Shown here: positions 26,389-34,650 of the stretch, piece by piece | Layout: every line of letters begins with the position of its first letter | How positions within the stretch are numbered: position 1 is the first letter of the stretch | Source: Octadecabacter antarcticus 307 | GTDB taxonomy: Bacteria; Pseudomonadota; Alphaproteobacteria; Rhodobacterales; Rhodobacteraceae | Reading direction: 5' to 3' | Assembly: GCF_000155675.2 (NCBI RefSeq) | Contig: NC_020911.1 | Location: forward strand, 3,028,501 to 3,092,500 | DNA length: 64,000 nucleotides | Notes under the pieces: generated by a model | What the model was told of the DNA's origin: nothing | What the model saw: the letters and a program-made list of their open reading frames with translations, nothing else | The model's database searches: none | Position numbers and translations under genes: made by a program

Positions 26389-26805
26389 ATGTTCTCAAAA
26401 ACAACAACTGACAACCTGCAAAAGCCAACAACACAAGGGACTTCAGGCGAGAAGCGCCGCTCTGTATTGCATGATGATATTTTGATCAAAGGTGACTGGA
26501 CGAGTGACGGAATTGTTGAGTTTGGCGGAAAAATTATTGGGGATATTACTGCTGATGTCCTTGTGCTTACCTCAGATGGTCGGGTGACTGGAAACGTTCG
26601 CGCACGCAATGTTACAATTGAGGGACACCTAGAAGGTACTGTCGCGGCGATTAGTGTTGTAGTTAAAACAACGGCAAAAGTAATGGCTGATATTAAAGCT
26701 GATCAACTTTCAATCGAGTCGGGTGCAGAGATTCAGGGACATATCCAAGTGGCTGGAAACCCACCAAAGACGACACTTAGGGCAAGAATAGGCTCTCAAA
26801 CATAA
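26389..26805 (+). CDS. Bactofilin family protein
   Basis: 138 residues from the ATG at 26389 (MFSKTTTD); an in-frame upstream ATG at 26326 is possible but lies near the preceding repeat. The core from about residue 38 (ILIKGDWTSDGIVEFGGKII) through DITADVLVLTSDGRVTGNVR, then NVTIEGHLEGTV and KADQLSIESGAEIQGHI, is the right-handed beta-helical bactofilin repeat. Bactofilins polymerise without nucleotide into cytoskeletal filaments. In a mobile element its role is open. The stop directly abuts repeat R2. Confidence 0.85.
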   Translation: MFSKTTTDNLQKPTTQGTSGEKRRSVLHDDILIKGDWTSDGIVEFGGKIIGDITADVLVLTSDGRVTGNVRARNVTIEGHLEGTVAAISVVVKTTAKVMADIKADQLSIESGAEIQGHIQVAGNPPKTTLRARIGSQT

Positions 26806-26980
26806 CCCCTGAGTGCCATTAGCTCCATACCCTAGCTTGGGCATACCAAACGTCACCAACGCAATGTGCGGACAATACAGGGCTTATCGGGGGCCATACA
26901 CGCGCTGGGCTGGTGATGCTTTTACCTGTGGGTGCACTCATTAGGCTGTGTGGTGCTGTAAAGGCTCCTGATGCTTGTGG
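26806..26980 (+). repeat. Structured intergenic repeat R2
   Basis: Starts at the base after the bactofilin stop. It keeps ACCAACGC, ACAGGGC, CACGCGCTGGGCTGGTGATG and CTGT, and shares GGCTCCTGATGCTTG with the 3' part of R3. It lacks the 5' block shared by R1 and R3. The outer pair ACAGG/CCTGT is retained with changed sequence. Confidence 0.65.
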
Positions 26981-27292
26981 TAGATTGCTTCGCCACCCCA
27001 ATGCCATATTAAGCATAAGCACTCTAATAGCTATTACCTGAACCAACCAGATACTGACCTAAGGTCTTGGCCAACGCCTTCGATAGCGGTAGCTGAGCCG
27101 TCCAGTAGCCCTGAGGTCGTACCGCATGACGTTAGCAACATGACCAACGTAAAGGTCCATAGTGGCTTCATTTTCTGTCCAGACATTCCTAAGAAATTTA
27201 TTGTTAGTTCGGTAGTCCATCTAGCTAGCCTTGCATAGCCTGTTGCCGCAGTAGATTATTGAAAAAAACAACAGCAGGATAGACCCTCAAGC
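26981..27292. other. Gene-free stretch after repeat R2
   Basis: About 310 bases that hold the leader of the small zinc-ribbon gene. I see no open frame worth calling and no clear promoter. Confidence 0.4.
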
Positions 27293-27487
27293 ATGACCGC
27301 AATGCTTAAAGAAATACCCCGTAAAAAAATGAGTATTACCTGCGCTGTGTGTCAGCACGTTGTCACCCATGAAGTTGCAAACCTTATGTTGGTGGTTGAT
27401 GAAAATATGACAACTCATGAGATACGACAGCAGGCCACCTGTCCCAAGTGTAAGGCTGTGGGTGACAACACTTATACCGTGGCGTGA
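27293..27487 (+). CDS. Small zinc-ribbon-like protein
   Basis: A 64-residue protein with two CxxC pairs, CAVC (about residues 17-20) and CPKC (about 53-56), spaced as in a single zinc ribbon, with a short helix between them. No other domain is present. Such proteins are common in phages and integrative elements and often act as small regulators; the function here is unknown. It is followed after about 50 bases by repeat R3. Confidence 0.6.
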   Translation: MTAMLKEIPRKKMSITCAVCQHVVTHEVANLMLVVDENMTTHEIRQQATCPKCKAVGDNTYTVA

Positions 27488-27541
27488 CTGCGTGTCGCTT
27501 TAGCTCAGTAAATCCCAACACGATAACTATTGCCAATAGCG

Positions 27542-27754
27542 CCCCTCGAATACATTAGGAGCTAGGGCTTAAATAGGACCTGTGAGTAACCTTAGGTAAA
27601 TTTACTGAAGCATTTAGCCCAAGCGCAACCAATGCGCCGTGCGTACAACACAGGGCCTCTCAGGGGCATGCACGCGCTGGGCTGGTGGTGGCCTTCATCT
27701 GCTTGAGTGTTCATTAGACCGTATGCCGCTGCAAAGACTCCTGATGCTTGCTGT
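27542..27754 (+). repeat. Structured intergenic repeat R3
   Basis: Longest copy, carrying both the 5' block (CCCCTCGAATACATTAGG) and the 3' block (GACTCCTGATGCTTG). ACAGGGCC pairs with GGCC plus CTG further on. ACCAATGC faces GCG...TGGT where R1 has ACCAACGC, so pairing survives a base change. It lies between the zinc-ribbon gene and the 3' end of the convergent integrase gene. Confidence 0.7.
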
Positions 27755-27788
27755 GGTCCATACGTGTGACGCCCAGCGCGGTAGCAGG

Positions 27789-29066
27789 TCAGAAGGTTGA
27801 TGTTTCAACACCTACTAAGCTCTCCTGATATTCTTGCCACTCAACTTCGGTTAACTCCGGTTCCATAAATATGGCTGGCATATAGTCTTTGGGGGCGACC
27901 ATAACTTGAGAACTGCCGCCTTCATGCCAATAATAGTACACCTGCCTTTGTAGGTCAGTATACATACGTCTAAGCAAGTTTTCTTTCGCTAGCTGCCCTC
28001 CGAGATAATGCTTCACAGTCACTGAATTATCGCTGCGATTGGACGCAAGAGACACGTCAGAAGCACCATAACCGATAAGATTCATGTGTTCTGAGAAGGT
28101 ACGCCTTAGATCATGCATCGTCCAATAAGCCCAACCGACCAACTCAGGGCGCTGCTTAAAACGATCAAAAGGTTTGCGGAATGAGTATTGAGTATACCCG
28201 AAAACTAAGTCCAATGGTTCACCCCTATCACCCAAGATACTATCTAGCAGACCAACACGAGGAACATGGTGCGGCTTATGGTTCTTTTGGATATCGCCAG
28301 CAAACAAAATAGTCTGAGAGGTCACATTAGCCCAAGTAAGCTTTAGAGCTTCATTCTTACGGACTCCTGTTAGGATACAGAACAACACTACCCGTGAGAT
28401 AGGGTGCTGGAATGTGGAAAAGTAGCCATAGATGATATAAATCTCATGAGCAGATAAGAACCGATTGCGTGGCGCATCAACAGCCATGAGGTCTTTGCGG
28501 GTGAGAAACTTAACTGGGTTTGGCTCTAGGCCATGATAATTTAAAGCAGCCCTCAGATTCCGCATTACCTTATTCGTGTAAGCGACAGAATGTTGGCCCA
28601 ACAGCTTGCTGTATCTAGTCGCAACCATCTGACCATTAAGTTGGCCCAGAGGGAGGTGCTCCCAATCAGAAAGGCAGCTAGAGAATGTGACACGGTAGTC
28701 CCTAACAGTACTTGAGGCTAACTTATGCCTCTTAGCGTCTATGTAGTCAGTAACAGCCTGCCCTACAGTCTTAGGCCCTTGTTCAACCTCTTGCTTCTCA
28801 AAACGAGGATCTATCCCCTTAAACGCTTGCAGCAACATGGAACGCGCATCTGATCTGGCATCATCCAGAGGTATTAAGTCTACAGACCCAATCTTTTGCC
28901 GGAACTTCCGACCAGTTCCCTTGATACGAGCTTCACAGACGTAAGAAGCCCTCCCCTTAGCCGACACCTCGATCCCAAATCCTACAAGAGCGGTATCCCA
29001 TATGAATGTACGAGTTCCGGTGCCATCTATGTTTGCGAGGGTTCTTTGCGTAATCTTTGTTTGCAT
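27789..29066 (-). CDS. Tyrosine-type integrase next to a tRNA-Phe attachment site
   Basis: About 425 residues from the ATG at 29066 (MQTKITQRT); the open frame extends to 29135. The N-terminal arm-binding domain includes TFIWDTALVGFGIEV. Catalytic residues: LTGVRKNEALKL (Arg), TMHDLRRTFSEH (HxxR) and TVKHYLGG (Tyr). The usual His/Trp before the Tyr is not obvious; the position reads LASNRSDN. It starts about 100 bases from the tRNA-Phe fragment, the normal arrangement for an island integrase acting on its own att site. Confidence 0.85.
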   Translation of the reverse strand: MQTKITQRTLANIDGTGTRTFIWDTALVGFGIEVSAKGRASYVCEARIKGTGRKFRQKIGSVDLIPLDDARSDARSMLLQAFKGIDPRFEKQEVEQGPKTVGQAVTDYIDAKRHKLASSTVRDYRVTFSSCLSDWEHLPLGQLNGQMVATRYSKLLGQHSVAYTNKVMRNLRAALNYHGLEPNPVKFLTRKDLMAVDAPRNRFLSAHEIYIIYGYFSTFQHPISRVVLFCILTGVRKNEALKLTWANVTSQTILFAGDIQKNHKPHHVPRVGLLDSILGDRGEPLDLVFGYTQYSFRKPFDRFKQRPELVGWAYWTMHDLRRTFSEHMNLIGYGASDVSLASNRSDNSVTVKHYLGGQLAKENLLRRMYTDLQRQVYYYWHEGGSSQVMVAPKDYMPAIFMEPELTEVEWQEYQESLVGVETSTF

Positions 29067-29166
29067 GGCGCTCACCGCTGGTAGCCAACTGGTAGCCTTT
29101 AGTCTGCAACAAATAGGGTCTGACTGATAGGTCAAAACAACGTAAAGCCAGATTACAACTGTTAAA

Positions 29167-29214
29167 TGGTGCCCAGGGGCGGAATCGAACCACCGACACG
29201 AGGATTTTCAATTC
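29167..29214 (-). other. tRNA-Phe 3' end: integrative element attachment site
   Basis: Read on the minus strand, the sequence from TTGAAAATCC to the terminal CCA carries the GAA anticodon loop, the T arm (GGTGGTTCGATTCCGCC) and the acceptor end GCCCCTGGGCACCA of tRNA-Phe. The 5' half of the tRNA is missing and replaced by AT-rich DNA. This is the expected attL/attR remnant when an element integrates into the 3' end of the tRNA gene. It lies between two divergent integrase genes. Confidence 0.85.
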
Positions 29215-29355
29215 TCGTTTCTATAAATACATAACTGAACATACATCAATTTAATATGTTTAATAACTGAAATATGGCTGTTATACTTGAACATAACACA
29301 ACATTGAAAACCACCACTACACCCGATATTTTAGAGCCTATAGTGAGCCTAAGAA

Positions 29356-30489
29356 ATGCCAAAAGTCGTACTCACCGAAATCACACTCAAATCCTTACCT
29401 CCACCAGTTAGTGGCCAGACAACATATTGGGATAAGACAACATCAGGCTTTGGTGTGCGCGTCTCACAAGGGGGCAGCAAATCCTTTGTGATTGTACATG
29501 GTGTAAACCGTCAGCGGGAGACACTTGGTCGACATCCAACCATCACCCTCAAGCAAGCCCGCGACCAAGCAAAGAAGTTGCTCGCTCAGATTACACTGGG
29601 CGTTCAACAGAGTAGAACCATCTCATACAAAGATGCCCGTGACCTGTTTCTTGAAGCCTGTGAGGCCAAGAACAAGAGAAATACCGTGGACTACTATCGA
29701 AAACGTCTAGACACCCACTTCCGTTTTGGTCGCAAACGCTTGGATGAAATCACCCGCACAGACATTCAGTCACGTATTCGAAAAATCAAAACGTCTACCT
29801 CAGAACAGAACCACGCCTTTGTGGTGATCCGAACACTGATGAACTGGGCATTGGCAGAGCAACATGTCGATCAGAGCCCCATTGCCTCACTAAAACCGCC
29901 AGTCAAGCCGCAAGCTAGGGATCACGTGCTGACCGACTATGAACTAATTCAAGTTTTCAAAGCTTCCCAAGAACAACCCTATCCGTTCGGTCCGATTGTC
30001 TCACTGCTGGTGCTAACTGGGATGCGTCGCAACGAAGTTGCCTCGATGAAATGGGATTGGATCGACCGGAGCGAACAGACTATTATTATTCCCGCAGATG
30101 TGACCAAAAACAAGCGGGTGCACTCCCTGCCCTATGCTGATCTCGTTGAAGCCGTGTTGGAAACCATCCCTGAGATAGGTCCATATCTGTTTCCATCTCG
30201 TTCCAAGACAGGAACCATTTTTAATGGGTGGGGCAAAAGCAAAGAGCGCTTTGATGCTTCCCTTGAGGATATTATGCCTTACACATTACACGACCTGCGC
30301 CGTACTTTTGCAACAACCCATGCAAAGATAGGTACGCCTATCCATGTGACAGAGAAACTCCTGAACCATGTTTCAGGAACAATTAGTGGCGTTGCTGCAG
30401 TCTACAATCGACATTCATATATGGATCAAATGCGGACGGCGGTTACAGGATATGACATATATTTAAAAAACCTCAGCAACCCGCGATAA
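29356..30489 (+). CDS. Tyrosine-type integrase, P4-like
   Basis: A 377-residue protein with the N-terminal domain of P4-type integrases (LPPPVSGQTTYWDKTTSGFG, then RQRETLGRHPTITLKQARDQ). Catalytic residues: LTGMRRNEVASM (Arg), TLHDLRRTFATTH (HxxR), LLNHVSG (His) and YNRHSYMDQM (Tyr). All are present, so it is probably active. It reads away from the same tRNA-Phe fragment as the other integrase, which implies that two elements met at this att site. Confidence 0.9.
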   Translation: MPKVVLTEITLKSLPPPVSGQTTYWDKTTSGFGVRVSQGGSKSFVIVHGVNRQRETLGRHPTITLKQARDQAKKLLAQITLGVQQSRTISYKDARDLFLEACEAKNKRNTVDYYRKRLDTHFRFGRKRLDEITRTDIQSRIRKIKTSTSEQNHAFVVIRTLMNWALAEQHVDQSPIASLKPPVKPQARDHVLTDYELIQVFKASQEQPYPFGPIVSLLVLTGMRRNEVASMKWDWIDRSEQTIIIPADVTKNKRVHSLPYADLVEAVLETIPEIGPYLFPSRSKTGTIFNGWGKSKERFDASLEDIMPYTLHDLRRTFATTHAKIGTPIHVTEKLLNHVSGTISGVAAVYNRHSYMDQMRTAVTGYDIYLKNLSNPR

Positions 30490-30565
30490 CAATAGAGCTT
30501 TGGGCTAGGTGTTTGATCCCATGGTTTGATGGTGCGATCTGTTCTTTGGAATGGAAGGAAGCATT

Positions 30566-30930
30566 ATGGGACAAGTCCAGTTTGTTGCGATTGATAGTGC
30601 CACTCGCTAGGTCTTCATCCGCGTCTACAACAGCAAGACAGCGGCCAATGCGCGTCGCTTCATCCGCGACCTTGAGCGTGCCTCCTCACTGCGCATCCGC
30701 ACCATTCTTACCCCCTCTCGGGATATTGCTGCGCAATACCCTGCCGGCAATGGACAACGGAAAAGAGTTTACTGACCGACTGTTTGGTCTGCGTAAACGG
30801 GCGCAAAGCGGGAAGCATGAGTTCGACAAGCTCTGCACTGCACTGGAAATCGAACACCGACTGACCCCACCAAGATCACCACAAACCAACTGCATGGTGG
30901 AGCGGTTCAACGGACGCATCGAGGATGGGG
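30566..30930 (+). pseudogene. IS481-family transposase remnant
   Basis: Translates, with breaks, to QFVAIDSATR, stop, VFIRVYNSKTAANARRFIRD, RIRTIL, and then in another frame DNGKEFTDRLFGLRKRAQSG and PPRSPQTNCMVERFNGRIED, the rve core of IS481. A TAG replaces the usual Trp codon after SATR. A 40-nt hairpin insert at 30713-30752 lies exactly before the catalytic Asp codon of DNGKEF and shifts the frame. The rest of the element is gone; the GntR gene follows. Confidence 0.8.
30713..30752 (+). repeat. Hairpin insert H1 (in IS481 transposase)
   Basis: 40 nt beginning CCCTCTC and ending TGCCGGCAATG. The centre folds as GGG-a-TATTGC / GCAATA-CCC with loop TGC. It lies between ACC and GAC, the codons for Thr and catalytic Asp of LTDNGKEF. 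It belongs to the same family as the inserts at 50127, 50541, 56310 and 48080/49241. Confidence 0.85.
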
Positions 30931-30937
30931 GTGGAGA

Positions 30938-31621
30938 TCAGCTTTTTGCGCCAAGGGCAGGCAGCCCCATCAGATCTGAATACGACCGCTCTCCCCGTGT
31001 AATTTGCCGTTTCAGAACGGTATTTGCTGATTTCAATTTACCATCTCTCAGATGTTTCGTGATTGCACTATGTTCCTCAAAGGATTTTAAAGTACGTTCT
31101 GGTCGTTTTGACAGATGTGTCCGTATCGTTCTGACGATGTCGCTGACGTTCTGATATCCATCCTCCAAGTAACTGTTTCCGCAATGTATGAAAAATGCGT
31201 TGTGAAAATCGGCATCTAACTCGAGATATTCCTCGAACGCATCGACCTTTCGGGCTTCTGACATCTTAGACAAAAGGTCCTCAAGTTCGGCGAGTAGAGC
31301 GGTATAGTTTGCATCAAGGGCTTGGGCCATTGCAGCTGTTTCGAGGATCAATCGATACTGGCACAACTGTTCTACGCCCTTTTGAGACAGATCGAATACA
31401 AAAGCGCCGCGCTGTGGGATTATCTGAACAAGGCCTTGGAGTTTCAATGCGGCAAGCGCTTCGCGAATCGGGGTTTTGCTTATGCCTATTGCCTTCGAGA
31501 GCTTGGCTTCCTGAAGCTTCTCTCCCAGGGTAAAAGTTCCATTAACGATGCCCCTTCGAATATGCTCTTCCGCGATTTTACTTAAAGAATCCGGCCGTTT
31601 AAGTTGAATTATGTCTGACAT
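30938..31621 (-). CDS. GntR-family regulator (FCD subfamily)
   Basis: A 227-residue regulator. The winged helix is at residues about 12-75 (IRRGIVNGTFTLGEKLQEAK, then LSKAIGISKTPIREALAAL). The FCD ligand domain follows, with metal-site pattern D-x3-H (DADFHNAFF) and two further His (HSAITKHL and its preceding helix). It is divergent from the TRAP transporter genes. TGACATGTCA overlaps its own start codon (31616-31625), suggesting self-regulation. Confidence 0.9.
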   Translation of the reverse strand: MSDIIQLKRPDSLSKIAEEHIRRGIVNGTFTLGEKLQEAKLSKAIGISKTPIREALAALKLQGLVQIIPQRGAFVFDLSQKGVEQLCQYRLILETAAMAQALDANYTALLAELEDLLSKMSEARKVDAFEEYLELDADFHNAFFIHCGNSYLEDGYQNVSDIVRTIRTHLSKRPERTLKSFEEHSAITKHLRDGKLKSANTVLKRQITRGERSYSDLMGLPALGAKS

Positions 31622-31698
31622 GTCAACTCTCCTTGTTTCACAAAAAATAATGATAGCACAGGTTTTGTTGATTTATATAATATATCTGATATGTCAGA
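31616..31698. promoter_or_regulatory. Divergent operators between GntR gene and dctP
   Basis: Two palindromes lie in the 125-base divergent region: TGACATGTCA at 31616-31625, covering the regulator start codon, and TCTGATATGTCAGA at 31685-31698. The second resembles the TGATATATCA and ATCTGATATA sites between the SMP-30 and second GntR genes (46627-46664), which suggests shared or cross-regulation by FCD regulators. Confidence 0.65.
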
Positions 31699-31746
31699 CG
31701 TCAGGGTTATAGAAAACCCGCCAAAATCAATCCTTGGGAGGATACC

Positions 31747-32745
31747 TTGTTTAACAAATCCACATTCACACTCGGCGTCATTTTGTCGACCGGGCTTGCC
31801 GTCGCTGCATCCGCTGAAACAATCATCAAGATCGGGCATGGCGCAGCCGAGTCTTTCCATATGCATCGCGCACTTTTGCACTTCGAAGAACTTGTTGAGG
31901 CTGGCTCTGATGGCGAGATCGACGTACAGATATTCCCTTCCTCGCAGATGGGCCCTGATCGCGAAATGATTGAAGGTGTTCAAACCGGCGTTCTGGAAAT
32001 GGCAATCCCGCCTTCCTCATTCTTTGCGGGATGGGATCCAGCCTTTGCCGTCATCGAACTGCCGTACATGTATGCGTCCAAGGACATTGCTTTTGATGTA
32101 CTGGACAGCGCAGCCGGCGATGGCATGATCGAGCGGATCGAAAATCAAGGACTCGTTGGTCTTGGCTGGCTCGAATTGGGCGTACGCAATGTCACCAACA
32201 ACGTACGTCCAATCGCAACACCTGCCGATCTAGAGGGCGTCAAGCTGCGCACTATGCAGGTACCTGCCCACGTCGCGACTTTTCAAGCTCTCGGTGCCAA
32301 CCCGACGCCTATGAACTTTGGCGAAGTGTATTCAGCACTGCAGCAGGGTGTAATCGACGGGCAGGAAAACCCGCTTGCGATCATCACGTCTCAACGCTTC
32401 TACGAGGTTCAATCCTATCTCTCCACGACTGGCCACGTTTTTGCTGTGTACATGCCGGTTATCAGCCAACCGTTCTTTGCTTCGCTCTCGGACAAACACC
32501 AGCAGCTTGTTCGTGAATCGATGGCGTCTGCCCGTGTCTTTCAGGCCGATTTGGTTGCCTCGGAAGATGCGGCTCAACTGGAAGAAATCCGGGCTGCCGG
32601 TGTTGAAGTTCTTGAATTGACGGCTGAGCAACGTCAGGCGTTCGCTGACGCGACCGAAAGCGTCCGCTTGGACTATCGTGATGAGGTGGGCGCGGATACA
32701 TATGACGCATGGATCGCAGCTGTTGCCGAGGCAAGCGGCAACTAA
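31747..32745 (+). CDS. dctP: TRAP transporter solute-binding protein (DctP family)
   Basis: A 332-residue periplasmic protein. GGGAGG lies 6 bases before a TTG start at 31747, with no better ATG. Residues 1-22 form a signal peptide (LSTGLAVAASAETI). Family motifs: KIGHGAAESFHMH at the mature N-terminus, GPDREMIEGVQTG, and VKLRTMQVPAHVATFQALGA with the Arg that binds a carboxylate. NPTPMNFGEVYSALQQGVID follows. It binds an organic acid substrate for the DctQM permease. Non-ATG initiation may tune its level. Confidence 0.92.
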   Translation: MFNKSTFTLGVILSTGLAVAASAETIIKIGHGAAESFHMHRALLHFEELVEAGSDGEIDVQIFPSSQMGPDREMIEGVQTGVLEMAIPPSSFFAGWDPAFAVIELPYMYASKDIAFDVLDSAAGDGMIERIENQGLVGLGWLELGVRNVTNNVRPIATPADLEGVKLRTMQVPAHVATFQALGANPTPMNFGEVYSALQQGVIDGQENPLAIITSQRFYEVQSYLSTTGHVFAVYMPVISQPFFASLSDKHQQLVRESMASARVFQADLVASEDAAQLEEIRAAGVEVLELTAEQRQAFADATESVRLDYRDEVGADTYDAWIAAVAEASGN

Positions 32746-32768
32746 GCCGTTCCTGCAATTTCCAAATT

Positions 32769-32800
32769 GGGTGTCCATGGCCAAATGGGCCTGGGCACCC
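32769..32800 (+). promoter_or_regulatory. Intercistronic stem-loop between dctP and dctQ
   Basis: GGGTGTCC pairs with GGGCACCC around an inner GGCC/GGCC stem. No T run follows, so it is more likely an mRNA-stabilising or partial attenuating hairpin than a full terminator. This would fit the usual excess of binding protein over permease. Confidence 0.6.
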
Positions 32801-32823
32801 TCCATATTTTAGGGGTGGGAAAA

Positions 32824-33309
32824 ATGGCAATTCTGAAGTGGCTGGACCAAAACATAGAGAAAATGTTGGTTTCAATGCTCTTGGCGGCGATCGTGCTATT
32901 GATCTTCGCCAACGTAATAATGCGATACGTCATGAATGCGTCACTGTCATGGGGTGAAGAGCTGACGCTTTGGTTTTTCGTTTGGTTTGTGTGGCTTGCT
33001 GTCAGCTACGCCTTTCAAAACCGCGAACATGTGCGCATCACCGTATTGCGTGACCTGCTCAGTGAACGAGTGCGTTTATATGCAGACATTGTCATAGACC
33101 TGCTTGTCCTAGCGTTTTTGGTGATGCTGACGATTGAATGCGTCAAGTTGATTATGCTGCCCTTTGTGGCCAGCCAAAATTCTGTCGTTCTCGGCCTCCC
33201 GATCCCAATCCTTTATGCTTCTGCACCCGTCGGCGCGGCGCTGTCGTCAATCCGCGTGGTCCAGAATTTGATCAGAACAGTGCGCACCATCTCCGCCCAC
33301 AAAACCTAG
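32824..33309 (+). CDS. dctQ: TRAP transporter small permease subunit (DctQ family)
   Basis: 161 residues from ATG 32824 (MAILKWLDQ); an upstream in-frame start lies within the hairpin. It has four membrane helices, with MRYVMNASLSWGEELTLWFF as the DctQ signature and RITVLRDLLSER between helices 2 and 3. It pairs with DctM in the inner membrane for Na+-driven uptake. It ends 11 bases before dctM. Confidence 0.9.
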   Translation: MAILKWLDQNIEKMLVSMLLAAIVLLIFANVIMRYVMNASLSWGEELTLWFFVWFVWLAVSYAFQNREHVRITVLRDLLSERVRLYADIVIDLLVLAFLVMLTIECVKLIMLPFVASQNSVVLGLPIPILYASAPVGAALSSIRVVQNLIRTVRTISAHKT

Positions 33310-33320
33310 GAGCGAACAAA

Positions 33321-34604
33321 ATGCTTGCTGCAACAATATTTATTTCACTGTTTGCCCTCCTCCTCATGAGTGTTCCTATTGGTATTTGCCTTGGACTTGC
33401 GACGATGATCGCAATGCTGTTCGTTGACGGGACGCCGCCTATGGTCTTGTTGGCACGGTCGGTCGTCACCGGCGCGGATTCTTTCCCGTTGATCGCTGTT
33501 CCGTTGTTCATTCTGGCCGGAGACTTGATGCAACACGGCGGCATGTCACGCCGGCTGGTCAGCTTCGCCAATGCCCTTATCGGTCATATCCATAGTGGCT
33601 TGGCTTATGTAAATGTGCTGGCTTGCGTTTTCTTCGCCGCGATATCTGGATCATCGCCTGCAACAGTCGCCGCAATCGGATCGAACATGATCCCGGAAAT
33701 GGAAAAAGTCGGCTATTCTCGGCGTTTCAGCGGCGCATTGACCGCATCCTCCGGCATGATCGGGGTGATGATCCCGCCCAGCATTCCATTCATCATCTAT
33801 GGCGTCACCGCAGAAGTCTCGATTGGAAAATTGTTCCTTGCAGGCATCATTCCAGGTGTGCTGTTCGCGGTCATGTTCATGTTTGTTGCGCGTCTACTGC
33901 TGCGTAACGACACCGAAATACAGGAATCAACTACAGAGTTTTCAACCGTTGGCGTATTGCAGAGTTTCCGCGAATCTATTTGGGCGCTTTTAGTGCCAGT
34001 GATCATCCTAGGCGGTATTTACAGCGGTGTATTTACGCCGACCGAGGCGGGAGCAGTTGCTGTGGTCTATGCAGCCGTTATCGGAATATTCGTTTATGGT
34101 GATATCAGGTTACGCGATCTACCCAATATATTGGCAGGCAGCGCAAAGACCAGTGGGACCATCCTCGTTCTGGTGATCATGGCGACTGCTTTTGGAAGAT
34201 TGATCACACTGGCACGAATTCCCACTGAGTTATCCGCCTCCATCACAAGCCTTTCTGACAATCCAATCATCATTTTGCTGCTCATCAACCTATTACTGTT
34301 GGTCATCGGAATGTTCATGGAGACGATTTCGTCAATTATTATCATGACACCGATCCTCCTGCCCGTTGCGACGGCGCTAGGAGTCGACCCCATTGCCTTT
34401 GGTGTAATCCTCACTGTCAATTTAGCAATCGGGTTTTGCACTCCACCTCTGGGGGTGAATCTGTTTGTTGCAAGCAGCATTTCAGGCGTTTCTATCGAAC
34501 AGCTGAGCAAGGCGATCCTGCCGTTCTTCGTCGGCATGATCATTCTTTTGATGCTGATTACCTACGTGCCAGCGATTTCACTGGCTTTGCCGTCACTTTG
34601 GTAA
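33321..34604 (+). CDS. dctM: TRAP transporter large permease subunit (DctM family)
   Basis: 427 residues from ATG 33321, which has TAGGAGCG upstream; a longer frame upstream overlaps dctQ and is not used. About 12 helices. Signature segments: ISGSSPATVAAIGSNMIPEM, MIPPSIPFIIYGV, PTEAGAVAVVYA, and GFCTPPLGVNLFVAS near the end. It forms the transport channel with DctQ and DctP. Confidence 0.93.
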   Translation: MLAATIFISLFALLLMSVPIGICLGLATMIAMLFVDGTPPMVLLARSVVTGADSFPLIAVPLFILAGDLMQHGGMSRRLVSFANALIGHIHSGLAYVNVLACVFFAAISGSSPATVAAIGSNMIPEMEKVGYSRRFSGALTASSGMIGVMIPPSIPFIIYGVTAEVSIGKLFLAGIIPGVLFAVMFMFVARLLLRNDTEIQESTTEFSTVGVLQSFRESIWALLVPVIILGGIYSGVFTPTEAGAVAVVYAAVIGIFVYGDIRLRDLPNILAGSAKTSGTILVLVIMATAFGRLITLARIPTELSASITSLSDNPIIILLLINLLLLVIGMFMETISSIIIMTPILLPVATALGVDPIAFGVILTVNLAIGFCTPPLGVNLFVASSISGVSIEQLSKAILPFFVGMIILLMLITYVPAISLALPSLW

Positions 34605-34650
34605 CCAGAGCGATCCGACACGCGAAGTGCAACAGAATTGGAGGACCCGG

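Noticed and set aside
26098..29066. Integron-like cassette array (genes each followed by a structured repeat, with a tyrosine recombinase beside them)
   Set aside because: The repeats lack clear attC core sites (GTTRRRY/RYYYAAC). The recombinase reads convergently with its 3' end toward the array. It lies at a tRNA-Phe att site and looks like an island integrase.
29167..29240. Intact tRNA-Phe gene
   Set aside because: The 5' half (acceptor strand, D arm) is absent and the anticodon stem has a mismatch; only the 3' part is tRNA-like.
33138..33320. N-terminal extension of DctM
   Set aside because: Overlaps dctQ out of frame; the DctM start at 33321 has its own ribosome-binding site and gives the normal length.
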